From assembly GCA_018223185.1 (NCBI GenBank), contig JAAEYW010000036.1:1-36873 (forward strand): 36,873 bases of DNA, written 5' to 3'. The DNA is from Oceanospirillales bacterium. Lineage in GTDB: Bacteria; Pseudomonadota; Gammaproteobacteria; Pseudomonadales; Balneatricaceae. Below are positions 17,628 through 25,900 of this stretch, piece after piece. A program made the position numbers and the translations under genes. The stretch's first letter is position 1, and every line of letters starts with the position of its first letter. The notes under the pieces are model-generated. The model did no database searches. It had not been told where the DNA came from and saw only the letters and a program-made list of their open reading frames with translations.

Positions 17628-18674
17628 ATGACTCCTCTTCTGGAACTCAGATCACTTGGTTGCGGCTATGAAAACACCGTTATAGCAGAACAGCTGAATA
17701 TGCAGCTGCAGGCGGGAGAGATAGCCTGCCTGCTAGGCCCCAGTGGCTGTGGTAAAACAACGGTACTGCGTGCTGTTGCGGGTTTTAATCCTCTGTTATC
17801 CGGCACCATTGTTCAGAATGGAGAGGTGATCTCCAGTGCAGGTTTTACCCTGCCACCGGAGCAGCGCGGAATCGGCGTGGTGTTTCAGGATTATGCCCTG
17901 TTTCCCCATCTCAACGTGTTTGACAATATCGCTTTTGGTTTACACCGGTGCAGTGCCGCAGAAAAGAAAAAAGCGGTTGCAGAGATGCTGAAACTGGTCG
18001 AGCTTCCTGATATCTCCAGCCGTTATCCTCATGAGCTGTCCGGAGGGCAGCAGCAGCGGGTGGCACTGGCCCGGGCGCTCGCACCCAAACCTAAACTGTT
18101 GCTGATGGATGAACCTTTCTCTAATCTGGATACCGACCTGCGTAAACAGTTGGCGCTGGAGGTGCGATCTATTCTTAAAGATCAGGGTATTGCGGCGATT
18201 ATGGTGACCCATGATCAGCAGGAAGCGTTTGCTATCAGCGATAAACTGGGCATTCTGGCACAGGGTATTTTGCAACAGTGGGGAACCCCGACAGAGTTGT
18301 ATTACCAGCCGGTTAATCCTCTGGTGGCTGGATTTGTTGGCAAGGGGGAGCTGTTTGATGCCAGGTGCCTGAGTGAGACAGAGGTTATGACTGAGCTGGG
18401 CCCCATTGAGTTTGCTGAACCCTTTGGCGGGGTTGCCGGCAGGCAGCTCTCTCTCTTTATTCGTCCTGCCGATATCCGGCCCCGGATTGAAAAAGGCAGT
18501 GTAATGGCCACCATTGAGCAGAAAGAGTTTCTCGGCAGTTCAGTGGTCTATCAGCTGATGCTGCCGTCTGGAAGACGAATAGAGTCGGAAATTTTTGAAC
18601 CCCTGATGTTTGAAGTTGGCTCGCAGGTGTCACTGCATGTTGCGGCTCACCGTCCTATCGCGTTCAGTTGTTAA
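17628..18674 (+). CDS. fbpC: Iron(III) ABC transporter ATP-binding protein FbpC-like
   Basis: This 348-residue cytoplasmic ATPase powers ferric-ion import with FbpA and FbpB. Walker A GPSGCGKT is at 37-44, the Q-loop in VFQDYALFPHLNVFDN, the ABC signature LSGGQQQRVALARAL, Walker B LLLMDEPFSNLD and the switch His in VTHDQQEA. A C-terminal TOBE-like domain (about 240-348) fits the FbpC/PotA/CysA subgroup. It is not in an operon with its partners: it runs towards fbpB and ends only 14 bp from the fbpB stop. Iron specificity is inferred from the neighbouring FbpA type and the Fur-like operators. Confidence 0.9.
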   Translation: MTPLLELRSLGCGYENTVIAEQLNMQLQAGEIACLLGPSGCGKTTVLRAVAGFNPLLSGTIVQNGEVISSAGFTLPPEQRGIGVVFQDYALFPHLNVFDNIAFGLHRCSAAEKKKAVAEMLKLVELPDISSRYPHELSGGQQQRVALARALAPKPKLLLMDEPFSNLDTDLRKQLALEVRSILKDQGIAAIMVTHDQQEAFAISDKLGILAQGILQQWGTPTELYYQPVNPLVAGFVGKGELFDARCLSETEVMTELGPIEFAEPFGGVAGRQLSLFIRPADIRPRIEKGSVMATIEQKEFLGSSVVYQLMLPSGRRIESEIFEPLMFEVGSQVSLHVAAHRPIAFSC

Positions 18675-18688
18675 TGTTTTTGCCCGGT

Positions 18689-20386
18689 TCAGTTACTCTC
18701 CCGGGTGGCTGAAATAGTCCTGCTCAGCAGTATGACCGGTATGATTCCGACCAGAACGATCAGCAGCGCAGCCAGGGAGCAGGCTTCCAGCATCTCATCA
18801 GAGGCATACTGGTAGACATAGGTTGCCAGTGTATCGTAGTTGAAAGGCCGCAGAATCAGTGTGGCAGGCAACTCTTTCATGCAATCTACAAACACCACCA
18901 GTGCGGCTGTCAGGATTCCGCCTTTGATTAAGGGCAGATGGACTTTCGTCAGGGTCTGCAGTGGTGAGTGTCCCAGTGATCGTGATGCCATATCCATGCT
19001 TTCAGTGATCTTGTTAAGGCTTGATTCGACAGAACCGACCGATACTGCCAGAAACCGCACAACATACGCGAACACAACGGCGAAAGCGGTGCCACTGAGT
19101 AACAGGCCGGTCGACAGATTAAAAAATTCCTCCATCAGTGCATCGATAAAGTTGTCGAAGGCGGCCAGAGGGATGATTACGCCAATTGCCAATACAGCCC
19201 CCGGCATTGCGTATCCCAGGCTGGAAAACTGTGCCGCGATCTTGAGACTCTTGGTTTTATGCAGCCGTTTTGAGTAAGCCAGCAGCAGTGCAACAATAAT
19301 GGTGAGCAGCGCCGCACAACTTGAAAGAAGAAAGCTATGACTGGCATGAGTGATGAAGTCGCTGGTCCACAGCTGGTCAATATTGCTTAAGGCATAACCT
19401 GTTAAAACCCATACCGGAATCACAAACCCCGTCACGACCGGCAGGCTACACAGCAGTGTGGCGCCCCATGCACGCCAGCCGGAAAGTCGGTATCCGGTGA
19501 GTGTTTTAAACCGGTCGGAACTGTGAAACTGACGCTGCTTTGCCCGTGCCAGTCGTTCCAGAGAGATCAGTATGACGACAAAGATCATCATCATGCTGGC
19601 GATCTGGGCGGCTCCGCCGAGGTTACTCATGTTGAGCCAGGTATCGTAGATTCCCGCGCTCATACTTTTCACCGCAAAATAATCTACGGTGCCAAAGTCG
19701 TTTATGGTTTCCATTGATACCAGCGACAGGCCGACGGCTATCGCCGGACGCGCAATGGGTAAAGATACCCGGTAGAAGCTTTGCCACGGTGTGCAGCCCA
19801 GTGTCCGGCTGGCATCATGTATGGTGGTGGACTGCTCCAGAAAAGATGCCCGGGCCAGCAGATAGATATAGGGATAGAGCACCATCGCCAGCATCAGGAT
19901 CGCACCACCCAGGGTGCGAATATCGGGAAACCAGTAATCCTGCGCAGTTTGCCAGCCAAATAGTTCACGCAGGAAAATTTGCACCGCGCCGGAGTATTCC
20001 AGCAGGTCGGTATAAACGTAGGCGATCACATAGGCGGGGACAGCGAAAGGCAGCAGTAGTGCCCATTCGAAAAGGCGACGGCCGGGGAAACGGCACATGG
20101 TCACCAGCCAGGCGCCACAGACGCCCGTGGCGATGGAAAGCGCTCCGACACCGAGCATCAGCGCCAGTGTCGTAGTGATGTAAACCGGCAGTACCGTTTC
20201 TGCCAGATGACCCCAGATGTTTTCCTTTGGAAACAGCGCCAGATAGAAAACAGACAGGACTGGCAGTGCCACCATGAGTGCTGTACCCCAGGTACAGCTA
20301 TACCAGCCAAACAGATAGCTGTTTTTTAAACGGTTCTGTCCGGAAGCGCTCTCTATGGTCACCGGGACGGTGGGTTTTGCCTGCAT
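18689..20386 (-). CDS. fbpB: Iron(III) ABC transporter permease FbpB-like
   Basis: This 565-residue inner-membrane permease is a fusion of two BPD-type permease halves, as usual for FbpB/SfuB. About 12 hydrophobic segments are seen. Each half has an EAA-type ATPase-contact loop: EQSTTIHDASRTLGCTPWQSFYRVSLPIARPAI in the first, and the related SMDMASRSLGHSPLQTLTKVHLPLIKGGI in the second (given here as positions about 195-225 and 465-495). I set the start at ATG 20386 because GAAGAGAG lies just upstream. The longer open frame to 20443 would run through a terminator-like hairpin at 20405-20432. It lies downstream of fbpA. Confidence 0.92.
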   Translation of the reverse strand: MQAKPTVPVTIESASGQNRLKNSYLFGWYSCTWGTALMVALPVLSVFYLALFPKENIWGHLAETVLPVYITTTLALMLGVGALSIATGVCGAWLVTMCRFPGRRLFEWALLLPFAVPAYVIAYVYTDLLEYSGAVQIFLRELFGWQTAQDYWFPDIRTLGGAILMLAMVLYPYIYLLARASFLEQSTTIHDASRTLGCTPWQSFYRVSLPIARPAIAVGLSLVSMETINDFGTVDYFAVKSMSAGIYDTWLNMSNLGGAAQIASMMMIFVVILISLERLARAKQRQFHSSDRFKTLTGYRLSGWRAWGATLLCSLPVVTGFVIPVWVLTGYALSNIDQLWTSDFITHASHSFLLSSCAALLTIIVALLLAYSKRLHKTKSLKIAAQFSSLGYAMPGAVLAIGVIIPLAAFDNFIDALMEEFFNLSTGLLLSGTAFAVVFAYVVRFLAVSVGSVESSLNKITESMDMASRSLGHSPLQTLTKVHLPLIKGGILTAALVVFVDCMKELPATLILRPFNYDTLATYVYQYASDEMLEACSLAALLIVLVGIIPVILLSRTISATRESN

Positions 20387-20404
20387 AACTCTCTTCTGGT
20401 AACG

Positions 20405-20432
20405 AAAAAACGGTAGCACGAGACTACCGTTT
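20405..20432 (-). terminator. Terminator-like attenuator between fbpA and fbpB
   Basis: On the minus strand AAACGGTAG, a 7-base loop and CTACCGTTT form a perfect 9-bp stem that runs into a T6 tract. It sits between the fbpA stop and the fbpB start. It probably lowers fbpB expression relative to fbpA, as periplasmic binding proteins are usually needed in excess. Confidence 0.82.
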
Positions 20433-20475
20433 GAATGAATCATTGTCGATGGCTGTTATACCATAGAAAGGCGGA

Positions 20476-21519
20476 TTAGTTATCAAAACCGACTTTGTCG
20501 GCCATCCGTGCAGCCTGAGCGCGCAGTTCAGCAACTTTTTGCAGGTTGATATTGTCCTGTTTGAAATCTCCCATATATTTGTTCAGCAATGCTGAACGAG
20601 GGGTTTCCGGACGCACTGGAAACTCAAAGTTGGCTTCTGCATACATTGATTGTGCCTGCGCTTCACTGAGGAATTCCATCAGTTTGATTGCGCTCTCTTT
20701 GTTAGGCGCATATTTTGTCAGCGCAGCACCGGAGATACTCATATGTGCCCCGCGATCACCCTGATTTGGAAATACCAGATTAACGGCGTTCGCCCAGTCT
20801 TTCTGTTCCGGTTGTTTTTCGTTAGTGATCATCTTGCCGAAGTAGTAGGAGTTTCCGAGGGCTATGTCACACACTCCCTCTTTGACGGCTTTGACCTGTG
20901 CGCGATCATTTCCCTGAGGCTTGCGTGCCAGGTTTGCTTTAACACCTTCCAGCCATTGCTCCGCTTCTGCTTCGCCATGATGGGCGATCATGGAGCCGAT
21001 CAGTGACAGGTTGTAGGTGTGTTTGCCGCTACGGGTACAGATTCGTCCCTTCCATTTAGGATCAGCCAGTTCTTCGTAGCTCTTAATTTCACCCTCAGCG
21101 ACCCGGTCTTTTGAGGCGTAAATCAGTCGGGTACGGCTGGTGAGTCCGAACCACTGGTTTGCCGGATCACGATAATGTGCCGGAATATTCTTTGTCAGGA
21201 CATCACTTTCCACCGGCTGGGTCAGCCCCTTTTCGACTACATCGTAGAGCGGACCGATATCGGATGTCAGCACAATATCTGCAGGAGAGTTTTTACCTTC
21301 ATGCTCCAGCCGTTCAATCAGCCCTTTTTTGGCAAAAACAACGTTGGTTTTGATGCCGGTATCTGCGGTGAAAGCATCCAGCATCGGCTGAATCAGGAAC
21401 TGCTGACGGTAAGAATAGATATTCACTTCATCTGCAGCCGACGCCGAGTTGGCTGCGATAGTCAGAGGCAGAACGATAAAGGTCAGCTTTTTGATCTGTT
21501 GCTTGAATGGTTTTCGCAT
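20476..21519 (-). CDS. fbpA: Iron(III) ABC transporter periplasmic binding protein FbpA/FutA-like
   Basis: This 347-residue periplasmic protein captures ferric iron. A Sec signal peptide (basic MRKPFKQQIKK, hydrophobic LTFIVLPLTIAA, cleavage near ANSASA-AD at residue 28) leads a mature domain beginning VNIYSYRQQFLIQP. This opening is typical of FbpA/FutA/IdiA proteins. The paired tyrosines used for iron binding are visible in GNSYYFGKM, and RSGKHTYNLSLIGSMIAHHG is a family hallmark. A Fur-box-like site and an inverted repeat lie upstream. The attenuator downstream separates it from fbpB. Confidence 0.93.
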   Translation of the reverse strand: MRKPFKQQIKKLTFIVLPLTIAANSASAADEVNIYSYRQQFLIQPMLDAFTADTGIKTNVVFAKKGLIERLEHEGKNSPADIVLTSDIGPLYDVVEKGLTQPVESDVLTKNIPAHYRDPANQWFGLTSRTRLIYASKDRVAEGEIKSYEELADPKWKGRICTRSGKHTYNLSLIGSMIAHHGEAEAEQWLEGVKANLARKPQGNDRAQVKAVKEGVCDIALGNSYYFGKMITNEKQPEQKDWANAVNLVFPNQGDRGAHMSISGAALTKYAPNKESAIKLMEFLSEAQAQSMYAEANFEFPVRPETPRSALLNKYMGDFKQDNINLQKVAELRAQAARMADKVGFDN

Positions 21520-21558
21520 AGTTGAAACACCTGAGTTGTATCTGATTTATTAAAAGGC

Positions 21559-21583
21559 ATATAGTGTTAAGTCAGCACTATAT
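21559..21583. promoter_or_regulatory. 8-bp inverted repeat in the fbpA leader/promoter
   Basis: ATATAGTG (21559-21566), a 9-base spacer and CACTATAT (21576-21583) form a perfect inverted repeat. It lies 40-64 bp upstream of the fbpA ATG, between it and the Fur-like site. It could be a leader hairpin or a second operator; the sequence alone does not decide. Confidence 0.5.
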
Positions 21584-21627
21584 TGCTAATGCGAACTATT
21601 CTTATTTAACTTTTAATTAAAGTCAAT

Positions 21628-21646
21628 GCAAATGAGGATGATTCTC
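21628..21646 (+). promoter_or_regulatory. Fur-box-like operator upstream of fbpA
   Basis: GCAAATGAGGATGATTCTC matches about 13 of 19 Fur consensus positions and 16 of 19 positions of the site before fbpC. It lies about 109 bp upstream of the fbpA start in the rsmE-fbpA gap. A weaker partial match overlaps 21585-21603. Confidence 0.72.
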
Positions 21647-21693
21647 AGTTAAATTTATCAATTTTACTGATCCAGGTCAGGAAAGTCTGTTGA

Positions 21694-22407
21694 TTAAACA
21701 GGGAATAGTCTGGCTAATAATACCGGTACTGCATTCTCAACCCGCAAAATTCTCTGGCCGATATGGATCGCTTCAAACCCTGAGGCCTGAAGTTTTTCCA
21801 CTTCATAGGGTATAAAGCCACCCTCCGGGCCAATAGCCAGCGTCGTATTCTCAGTGCTGGCCGCGGGGCAGGGGGAGGCGTGGTAGGGGTGTGCGACCAG
21901 AGCCCGGGTCTGGCAGGAAATCTCTGGAAGTTCGTCTTCTACAAATGGCTTAAAGCGCTTTCGCAGGAGTACTTCGGGCAGGATTGTATCGCCTGACTGT
22001 TCCAGTCCCAGCAGTAACTGTTCTCTGAGGCTGTCCTGCTGCAACAGAGGCGTCGACCAGTAACTTTTATCCACTTTGTAAGAGTTAATCAGGTAGATCT
22101 GTTTGACCCCCATACTGGTAATTGTTTGCAGGGTGCGTTTTAACATTTTGGGACGGGGTAGTGCCAGTAACAGGGTCAGGGGCAGAGCGGCAGGAGGCTG
22201 GTTTTCCAGCAGAACCTCCAGCGTGATGCTCTGTTCCGAGAGGCTGATCACTGTTCCGCTTCCGGTCTTCCCGTTAAGCAGGCCTACTTTTAGTTGCTGT
22301 CCCTGAACTGGCTGGTGGAACTGCCTGATATGGTGAAAGCGACGGTCACTGATGGTCACTGTATCGGTTGCGGTAAAGTCACTTTCAAACAGTACTATCA
22401 GATTCAT
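21694..22407 (-). CDS. rsmE: RsmE-family 16S rRNA (uracil-N3) methyltransferase
   Basis: This 237-residue SPOUT methyltransferase is predicted to methylate U1498 of 16S rRNA. The SAM-binding knot is recognisable from AIGPEGGFIPYEVEKLQ and the closing GQRILRVENAVPVLLARL (usually LRTETA). The PUA-like N-terminal domain starts MNLIVLFESD. The middle (LPRPKMLKRTLQTITSMGVKQIYLINSYKVDKSYW) keeps the family layout but differs from E. coli RsmE, so it may be a diverged RsmE subgroup or paralogue. It lies between dmpR and the fbpA promoter on the same strand and is probably an independent housekeeping gene. Confidence 0.85.
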   Translation of the reverse strand: MNLIVLFESDFTATDTVTISDRRFHHIRQFHQPVQGQQLKVGLLNGKTGSGTVISLSEQSITLEVLLENQPPAALPLTLLLALPRPKMLKRTLQTITSMGVKQIYLINSYKVDKSYWSTPLLQQDSLREQLLLGLEQSGDTILPEVLLRKRFKPFVEDELPEISCQTRALVAHPYHASPCPAASTENTTLAIGPEGGFIPYEVEKLQASGFEAIHIGQRILRVENAVPVLLARLFPV

Positions 22408-22458
22408 GGCAAACTCAGGAAAGAGAGAAGGCCGTCATTCTAAATCAGCCTTCACCTG

Positions 22459-24159
22459 TTATCCATCCTGTATTTTTTTCAGGCGATAGGCCAGCGCCGG
22501 ACGTGTCAGTCCGAGTTTACGTGCCGCTTTTGATACATTATTGCTGCACTGAGACATCGCCTCTTCAATTAATTGCTGTTCAAGTTGTTCGAGACTGAAG
22601 TTTTCGACCAGCAGACTCTCAACCGGCTCAGTGTTCGCTGGAGTGGATTTAGGGAGTTCTTCACAGAGTTGTCCCCGGCCACCAATGATATTCAGTGGAT
22701 GAGAGGGTTCAGACAGCGAGGGAAAGAAGCCCGCCATGCTGATAGTTTGATTGTTTTCGGTCAGAATAACGCCTCGTTCAATCATGTTTTCCAGTTCGCG
22801 AATATTTCCTGGCCACTTGTACTGGACGAGTGCCTGCATCGCCTTATCAGAGATGCCAGCTGTTTTTTTATTGTACAGAGTGCAGTATTTTTTCAGGAAG
22901 TGTTCGGTCAGCAACGGTATATCTTCGGTGCGGTCGCGAAGCGGGGGAATATGCACAGGATAAACATTTAAACGGTAAAACAGATCTGCACGGAAGCGAC
23001 CCTCCTGCACCGCGGTTTCCAGATCTTCATTGGTGGCGGCGACCACCCGGACATCGATTCGCCGGGTGCGGTTGTCTCCGACCCGCTCAAACTCTGATTC
23101 CTGCAGAACTCTCAACAGTGATGCCTGCGCTCTTGGGGTCAACTCGATCACTTCATCAAGAAAAATAGTGCCGCGGTGCGCCCGTTCAAACTTACCCTCA
23201 CGGGATTGCGTTGCACCCGTGTACGCGCCTTTTTCTACTCCGAATAATTCGGCTTCTATCAGGTCAGGAGGGATGCAGGCACAGTTGACGGCAACAAAGG
23301 GTTTGTCAGCACGGTCACTGGTTGTGTGCAGGCCCCGGGCAACAATCTCTTTACCGACGCCGGTTTCGCCCTGTAGCAGAACGCTCACCTTACTTTTTGA
23401 GGCTTTACGTATCAGGTGGCAGACATTTTTAAACGCTGCGGAATGCCCGACGCTGTTATACAGCAGATCTTCCTCTGCATCACTACTGCGAAACTTATCT
23501 TTCAGAACGCTGACTTCATCCTGCAGGGCCAGCAGCTGTTCAATTATTGGATCGGGAAGCAGGTATTTTTCCATCTCTTCGGAATCGTCCCAGTCTTCGG
23601 CCGGACGTCCCTCGATATGACAGTGATCAGCTCCGGTACCGGCGCACTGAGTTTCCCTGAATATGATCTGACGGTTCATATAATAGGTTGAAAAACCACT
23701 GGCATAACCGATCAGTGTCCAGCATACGGGGACGTCAGAATTGCCAAAATTTGACAGATGAGTTTCTACTTCATGGGAGTTGTACCAGTCAAAAGAACCG
23801 AAGAAATGATGGTTATCTTCGTCGAACTCCAGTGAAATAGGGATTACTTTTACCATCCCTTTAATGGCATGAAGCTGAGGTCCTGCCATAAACACTTCTT
23901 CAGCGGTCATATCCGGGCGAACTTTTTCAGCCAGTTCTGCATCGCGCCAGCCGGTATGGTAACCAAAACGCATCAGGAAGCCTTTCGCTCTCTCTACCCC
24001 CAGTGTCTGGATCAGTTCGTTTCGCAGTAGTCCCATAACCGCAGAGTGGATTAATAGCATTCGCTGTTCATTCAGCCAGATTTTCCCCTCTTCATTGTCA
24101 AAACGGATCTGTTCTAAGAGATCCTGAACGTCAGGAAGCTTAGGTTGTAATTCGGTCAT
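22459..24159 (-). CDS. dmpR: Phenol-responsive sigma-54 activator DmpR/XylR family
   Basis: This 566-residue enhancer-binding protein has an N-terminal XylR_N/V4R sensor (about residues 15-210). The V4R part holds YHTGWRD and the cysteine-containing ECTGTGADHCHIEG-like stretch. A linker follows, then an AAA+ domain with Walker A GETGVGKE at 264-271 and the sigma-54 contact loop GAYTGA at 311-316 (GAFTGA in most relatives). FLDEVIELTP and the R-finger region come next. A Fis-type helix-turn-helix closes the protein (NVSKAARKLGLTRPALAYRLKKI). Direct binding of phenols by the sensor is established for DmpR. It is divergent from dmpKLMNOP, which starts at a consensus -24/-12 promoter, so that operon is the evident target. 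Confidence 0.95.
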   Translation of the reverse strand: MTELQPKLPDVQDLLEQIRFDNEEGKIWLNEQRMLLIHSAVMGLLRNELIQTLGVERAKGFLMRFGYHTGWRDAELAEKVRPDMTAEEVFMAGPQLHAIKGMVKVIPISLEFDEDNHHFFGSFDWYNSHEVETHLSNFGNSDVPVCWTLIGYASGFSTYYMNRQIIFRETQCAGTGADHCHIEGRPAEDWDDSEEMEKYLLPDPIIEQLLALQDEVSVLKDKFRSSDAEEDLLYNSVGHSAAFKNVCHLIRKASKSKVSVLLQGETGVGKEIVARGLHTTSDRADKPFVAVNCACIPPDLIEAELFGVEKGAYTGATQSREGKFERAHRGTIFLDEVIELTPRAQASLLRVLQESEFERVGDNRTRRIDVRVVAATNEDLETAVQEGRFRADLFYRLNVYPVHIPPLRDRTEDIPLLTEHFLKKYCTLYNKKTAGISDKAMQALVQYKWPGNIRELENMIERGVILTENNQTISMAGFFPSLSEPSHPLNIIGGRGQLCEELPKSTPANTEPVESLLVENFSLEQLEQQLIEEAMSQCSNNVSKAARKLGLTRPALAYRLKKIQDG

Positions 24160-24414
24160 AGTGCACTGCTTTTGTTATTTTTCTTCTGATTTTTATATGA
24201 GTCAGGTGACTGACACCTGTTTTTATTGTGACGCTTATTTTCCCTAAAAAACAACACCTATTTAGATTTTTATCGATGATTGGTGGCGCGGCGTCAGACG
24301 CTGGTATTTGATTTTTTCATTAACTTTTCACTATTTCATGAGCTTTTGTTGCTGGCCTGCGGGGTCTCGTGTCAGGCTGGGTGATGTTTGTAATTGTTTT
24401 TAATTGTCTATAAA

Positions 24415-24427
24415 AATCAATAATTTA
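24415..24427 (+). promoter_or_regulatory. IHF binding-site consensus match
   Basis: AATCAATAATTTA fits WATCAANNNNTTR at every defined position. It lies in AT-rich DNA 40 bp upstream of the -24 element, where IHF bends DmpR/XylR-type promoters to bring the activator to the polymerase. Confidence 0.65.
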
Positions 24428-24466
24428 TGATTTATTTAAGGCCTTTTCTCTACGTTTTTCTGTCTC

Positions 24467-24482
24467 TGGCACAGCCGTTGCT
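24467..24482 (+). promoter_or_regulatory. Sigma-54 promoter of the phenol hydroxylase operon
   Basis: TGGCACAGCCGTTGCT is a full match to TGGCAC-N5-TTGC with GG and GC correctly spaced. Transcription should start near 24493, about 30 bp before dmpK. The adjacent divergent dmpR supplies the expected activator. Confidence 0.93.
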
Positions 24483-24522
24483 ATAACTATCGTGATTAAA
24501 AATTAATGACACAGGTGATCAT

Positions 24523-24819
24523 ATGGCAGATCTGAAACTACACACCCGTAATGATTCTGAGGACAGGTCTGGCTTTGATCGGATGACAAAGTATGTCCGG
24601 GTGCGTAGCGCCAAAGATTCCCGATTTGTGGAGTTTGACTTTGCTATCGGTGATCCGGCGTTGTTTGTGGAACTGATTATGCCACAGGGCGCTTTTGAAC
24701 ATTTTTGTAAAGCCAATCAGGTTGTCTTTATGACGCAGGCGCAACAGACCAGTGTTGATGCCGAGATGGAAAAATGGCGTTACGGCGAGGAAACGCTGAT
24801 GGCGCATAACCACCGCTAA
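24523..24819 (+). CDS. dmpK: Phenol hydroxylase assembly/activation protein DmpK
   Basis: This 98-residue protein is first in the phenol hydroxylase operon. In characterised systems DmpK/PhhK is not part of the final enzyme but assists formation of the active diiron oxygenase. The segment KYVRVRSAKDSRFVEFDFAIGDPALFVELIMP and the following AFEHFCKANQV resemble the DmpK family (positions about 23-70). Its position directly after the sigma-54 promoter and before dmpL is diagnostic. Start ATG 24523 has AGGTGATC just upstream. A shadow frame on the other strand is ignored. Confidence 0.9.
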   Translation: MADLKLHTRNDSEDRSGFDRMTKYVRVRSAKDSRFVEFDFAIGDPALFVELIMPQGAFEHFCKANQVVFMTQAQQTSVDAEMEKWRYGEETLMAHNHR

Positions 24820-24881
24820 CCTTTACGGTTAATGCGATTCGAAAATAACAATAACGATCCAAAAAAGATGGGATAACAATA

Positions 24882-25868
24882 ATGACCATTGAGATTAAAA
24901 CCGCCATGCTGGAACCGGTGCGCAACACCTTTGCGCATATCGAACGTCGCTTCGGTGATAAGCCGGCTACCCGCTATCAGGAAGCAACCTATGATGTTGC
25001 TTCCGAGATTAACTTTCATTACAAACCGCTGTGGCAACCCGAGTTTGAACTGAACGATAAAGGCCGTACCGCCATCGTGATGAAGGACTGGTACGCCTTC
25101 AAAGACCCCCGCCAGTTTTACTACGGAACCTATGTGCAGATGCGCGCCAAACAGCAGGAGGTGGCTGAGAGTAATTACAGCTTCTTCGAAAAGCGCGATC
25201 TGGCCCGTCTGATTCCGGATACGATTCAGCAGAAAGTGATCCGTCTGCTGGTGCCGCTTCGCCATGTCGAGCAGGCCGCCAACCTCAATAATATGTATGG
25301 CAGCTCGCTGGGCTACGGCACCGCGATTACTCAGGCGCTGTTGTATAACGGTATGGACCGTCTGGGCAATGCCCAGTATCTGTCCCGCATTGGTCTGATT
25401 CTGGATGGTAATTCGGGTGATGCCCTGGCCGAAGCCAAGCGTTACTGGATGGATGATGCCGTGTGGCAGGGTGTGCGGGCTTACTGCGAAGCCAATATCT
25501 GTGTTGAAGACTGGTTTGAATCCTTTGTTGCTCAGGATGTGGTGCTGGATGGACTGATCTATGAACTGGTCTACCTGCAGTTCGATCAGTGGCTGGCGGA
25601 TAACGGCGGTCAGGACTTCAGCATGCTGACTGAGTTTATTCAGAACTGGAATAAAGACACCAACCGCTGGGTGGATGCGGTGGTAAAAATTGCAGTGATG
25701 GAATCCGATGCCAATAAACAGTTACTGCACCAGTGGGTTGAAAACTGGAAGGGTAAAGCCATTGAGGCACTGGCGCCGCTGGCTCAAGAGATGATCGGTC
25801 CGGACGCGCTGAATACAGCAATAACCGCACTCGATACCCGGCTGGTTAAAACCGGACTTCTGAAATAA
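24882..25868 (+). CDS. dmpL: Phenol hydroxylase oxygenase beta subunit DmpL
   Basis: This 328-residue protein is the smaller helical subunit of the (LNO)2 hydroxylase of the bacterial multicomponent monooxygenase family. It is built like the large subunit but lacks the diiron ligands. Family features include EPVRNTFAHIERRFGDKPATRYQEATYD near the N terminus (residues about 9-37) and PLRHVEQAANLNNMYGSSLGYGTAI near residue 125. Length is normal. The gap to dmpK is 62 bp, and dmpM follows after 32 bp. Confidence 0.95.
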   Translation: MTIEIKTAMLEPVRNTFAHIERRFGDKPATRYQEATYDVASEINFHYKPLWQPEFELNDKGRTAIVMKDWYAFKDPRQFYYGTYVQMRAKQQEVAESNYSFFEKRDLARLIPDTIQQKVIRLLVPLRHVEQAANLNNMYGSSLGYGTAITQALLYNGMDRLGNAQYLSRIGLILDGNSGDALAEAKRYWMDDAVWQGVRAYCEANICVEDWFESFVAQDVVLDGLIYELVYLQFDQWLADNGGQDFSMLTEFIQNWNKDTNRWVDAVVKIAVMESDANKQLLHQWVENWKGKAIEALAPLAQEMIGPDALNTAITALDTRLVKTGLLK

Positions 25869-25900
25869 TACCGCGAATAAAAACAATAAGGTTTATGACT

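Larger units (their letters stand above)
24160..24522. promoter_or_regulatory. Divergent dmpR/dmpK control region (363 bp)
   Basis: No gene is visible. From dmpR towards dmpK it holds the inverted repeat CAGGTG-ACTGA-CACCTG (24203-24219, 44 bp from the dmpR start), an AT-rich stretch 24300-24360 where DmpR enhancer sites would be expected, an IHF consensus match and a sigma-54 promoter. The layout (enhancer, IHF bend, -24/-12) is that of known DmpR/XylR promoters. I could not assign the enhancer sites themselves with confidence. Confidence 0.7.

Noticed and set aside
20387-20443. A longer fbpB start at 20443
   Set aside because: It would translate through a terminator-like hairpin, while ATG 20386 has a ribosome site just upstream.
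22427-22453. GAAGGC...GCCTTC as a terminator of dmpR
   Set aside because: The stem is only 6 bp with a 15-base loop, and no T run follows on the minus strand.
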